NCBI GenBank assembly: GCA_017853515.1
Contig: JAFMJK010000130.1
Location: 1 to 6,366, forward strand
Direction of reading: 5' to 3'
DNA length: 6,366 bases
From: Chthoniobacterales bacterium
GTDB lineage: Bacteria > Verrucomicrobiota > Verrucomicrobiia > Chthoniobacterales > JACTMZ01
The notes under the pieces were generated by a model. It had not been told where the DNA came from. It saw nothing but the letters and a program-made list of their open reading frames with translations, and made no database searches. Each line of letters starts with the position of its first letter. The stretch's first letter is position 1. Position numbers and translations under genes: made by a program. Below, piece after piece: positions 5,170 through 6,366 of this stretch.

Positions 5170-6366
5170 GAAGCCAGTTCCCACGCCGTGCGTCCGCCGA
5201 CGATCGTCCGCACCGCACGCCCGCGCAGATTCCATCCGTGGAACGGCGTGTTGCGCCCCTTCGAAGCGAACATGTCTTTGTCCACGGTCCAGGCCATCCC
5301 CGGATCGAGAATGGTGACATCGCCCGGCGCGCCCGGAGCCAGGGTTCCGCGGTCGAGTTTCAGCAACTTCGCGGGATTCGCGGTGAGCATGGCGACCAGG
5401 CGCGGCAAGTCGACGACCTGCCGGCGGTGCAACAACACTTCGCAAAAAATCCCCACCGCGGTCTCCAATCCGACGATACCGAACGGTGCGGCGGCGAATT
5501 CCACTTCCTTTTCGTAGGCTGCGTGCGGCGCATGGTCGGTGGCGAGAATCTCGATCGTCCCGTCCGCAATTCCCCCGAGCAGAGCGTCGATGTCGGCCTG
5601 CTCGCGCAGCGGCGGATTCATTTTGAAGTTCGTGTCGTAACCGGCCAGCGCCTCGTCGGTCAGCGCGATGTGGTGCGGACACGCCTCCCCGCTGAGGCGC
5701 ACGCCGCGGGAACGCGCCTCGCGCAGGAGACGCACACTTCCGGCCGAAGACAAATGCTGGCAATGGATCGGCGTGCCGGTTGCTTCGGCGAGCAAGGCGT
5801 TCCGTGCGACAATGATCTCCTCCGCCATGCGCGGCCAGCCGGCCAGCCCGAGCACCGTGCTCCAATAACCCTCGTGCATCATGGCCTCGGCGCCGGCCAT
5901 CGCGGCATCCTGGCAGTGGTCGAGAATCGGCAGCCCGAACAATCCGCAGTATTCCGCGGCGCGCCGCATCACCTCGTGGTTCTGCACGCAGCGGCCGTCA
6001 TCGGTCACCGCCACGATCCCGGCCTGGGCCATCGCTCCGATCGGGGCGAGTTGCTCGCCCGAGGAACCGGCCGTGATCGCCCCCGTGGTGAAAACATTGA
6101 CCGCCCCGACCTGCGCCGCACGCTCTTCCATCCACGCGATGATCCCGGGATGATCGGCCACCGGGTTGGTGTTGGGCATGGCCACGACCGAGGTGAAACC
6201 GCCGGCCGCGGCCGCCTTTGTGCCGGTCTCGATGGTTTCCTTCGCGCCCTGCCCCGGCTCGCGAAGGTGCACGTGCATGTCGATGAACCCCGGACACACC
6301 ACCAGCCCGCGCGCGTCGATCTCCGCGGCGCCAGCCGCGGGCGCGGCCACGAACTTGCCGTCGGCG
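5166..6366 (-). CDS. pyrC: Dihydroorotase, class I (N-terminus beyond window)
   Basis: This enzyme interconverts N-carbamoyl-aspartate and dihydroorotate, the third step of de novo pyrimidine synthesis. The window holds 399 codons; the family is usually near 425-430, so about 25-30 N-terminal residues lie off the right edge. The sequence enters at the ADGKFV region. Numbering from the first visible codon, the amidohydrolase features are the metal-binding HVHLREPG (H31, H33), VTDDG (D122/D123), LDHC (H150), CQHLSSAGS (H204), CPHH, NPPLRE for substrate binding, and catalytic ATDHAPH (D277). A closing GRNTPFHGW and a beta-strand tail complete the fold. This is the class I pattern (Bacillus/Aquifex-like), not the shorter E. 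coli type. Allantoinase or hydantoinase is less likely given the NPPLR and NTPFHG motifs. pyrC is the upstream partner of tgt; the promoter, and possibly pyrB, would lie past the edge. Confidence 0.95.
   Translation of the reverse strand, partial: ADGKFVAAPAAGAAEIDARGLVVCPGFIDMHVHLREPGQGAKETIETGTKAAAAGGFTSVVAMPNTNPVADHPGIIAWMEERAAQVGAVNVFTTGAITAGSSGEQLAPIGAMAQAGIVAVTDDGRCVQNHEVMRRAAEYCGLFGLPILDHCQDAAMAGAEAMMHEGYWSTVLGLAGWPRMAEEIIVARNALLAEATGTPIHCQHLSSAGSVRLLREARSRGVRLSGEACPHHIALTDEALAGYDTNFKMNPPLREQADIDALLGGIADGTIEILATDHAPHAAYEKEVEFAAAPFGIVGLETAVGIFCEVLLHRRQVVDLPRLVAMLTANPAKLLKLDRGTLAPGAPGDVTILDPGMAWTVDKDMFASKGRNTPFHGWNLRGRAVRTIVGGRTAWELAS

Noticed and set aside
4447..5517. A 356-residue plus-strand open frame across tgt and pyrC
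   Set aside because: It spans two well-identified genes on the opposite strand and shows no family signature.
5170..5865. N-terminal extension of the tgt frame, giving a 611-residue fusion
   Set aside because: The upstream part is Arg-rich low-quality sequence in an alternative frame of pyrC. Real Tgt similarity starts just after the GTG at 5169.

Overview
The window is GC-rich, densely coded bacterial chromosome. It most likely comes from the Verrucomicrobiota, perhaps an Opitutae-type lineage. Three things point there: an exported coiled-coil/TPR protein, an HNH protein opening VLVLNRLWQAVNV, and a small secreted protein resembling the TIGR04073 'exosortase system-associated' family. The taxonomy is inferred from family resemblance; no rRNA or tRNA gene is present. 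I see no insertion sequence, phage gene, CRISPR array or toxin/antitoxin pair.

Layout. (1) Positions 1-231 hold no convincing gene. They carry a compound palindrome at the left edge, an 8-bp hairpin and a nested stem-loop that folds best as minus-strand RNA, downstream of the next gene's stop. (2) Positions 232-2640, minus strand: a large exported protein with a signal peptide, a TPR-like N-terminal module, a Pro-rich linker, about 350 residues of coiled coil and five C-terminal TPRs. (3) A divergent intergenic region of about 144 bp has a TTGACA -35 candidate facing right. (4) Positions 2785-3396, plus strand: an HNH endonuclease-family protein with an intact Cys4 plus DH/N core. (5) Positions 3397-3540: palindromes and a weak terminator-like site. 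(6) Positions 3541-3957, plus strand: the small secreted TIGR04073-like protein. (7) Positions 3958-4029: a convergent gap filled by an imperfect inverted repeat whose right arm contains the tgt stop codon. (8) Positions 4030-5169, minus strand: tgt, tRNA-guanine transglycosylase, with its catalytic, specificity and zinc residues intact. (9) Positions 5166 to the right edge, minus strand: pyrC, class I dihydroorotase, missing only its first few dozen residues.

How they fit together. pyrC and tgt overlap by GTGA and are almost certainly one translationally coupled operon joining pyrimidine synthesis with queuosine tRNA modification. The operon's promoter lies off the right edge. The TPR and HNH genes are divergent neighbours with no obvious biochemical link. 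The TIGR04073-like protein suggests a host with an exosortase/PEP-CTERM system elsewhere in the genome. All three intergenic regions lacking an obvious divergent promoter carry GC-rich palindromes, suggesting an interspersed REP-like repeat family. I do not see a clear new multi-gene system. The least explained items are the coiled-coil/TPR protein, the palindrome family and the candidate structured RNA at the left end.
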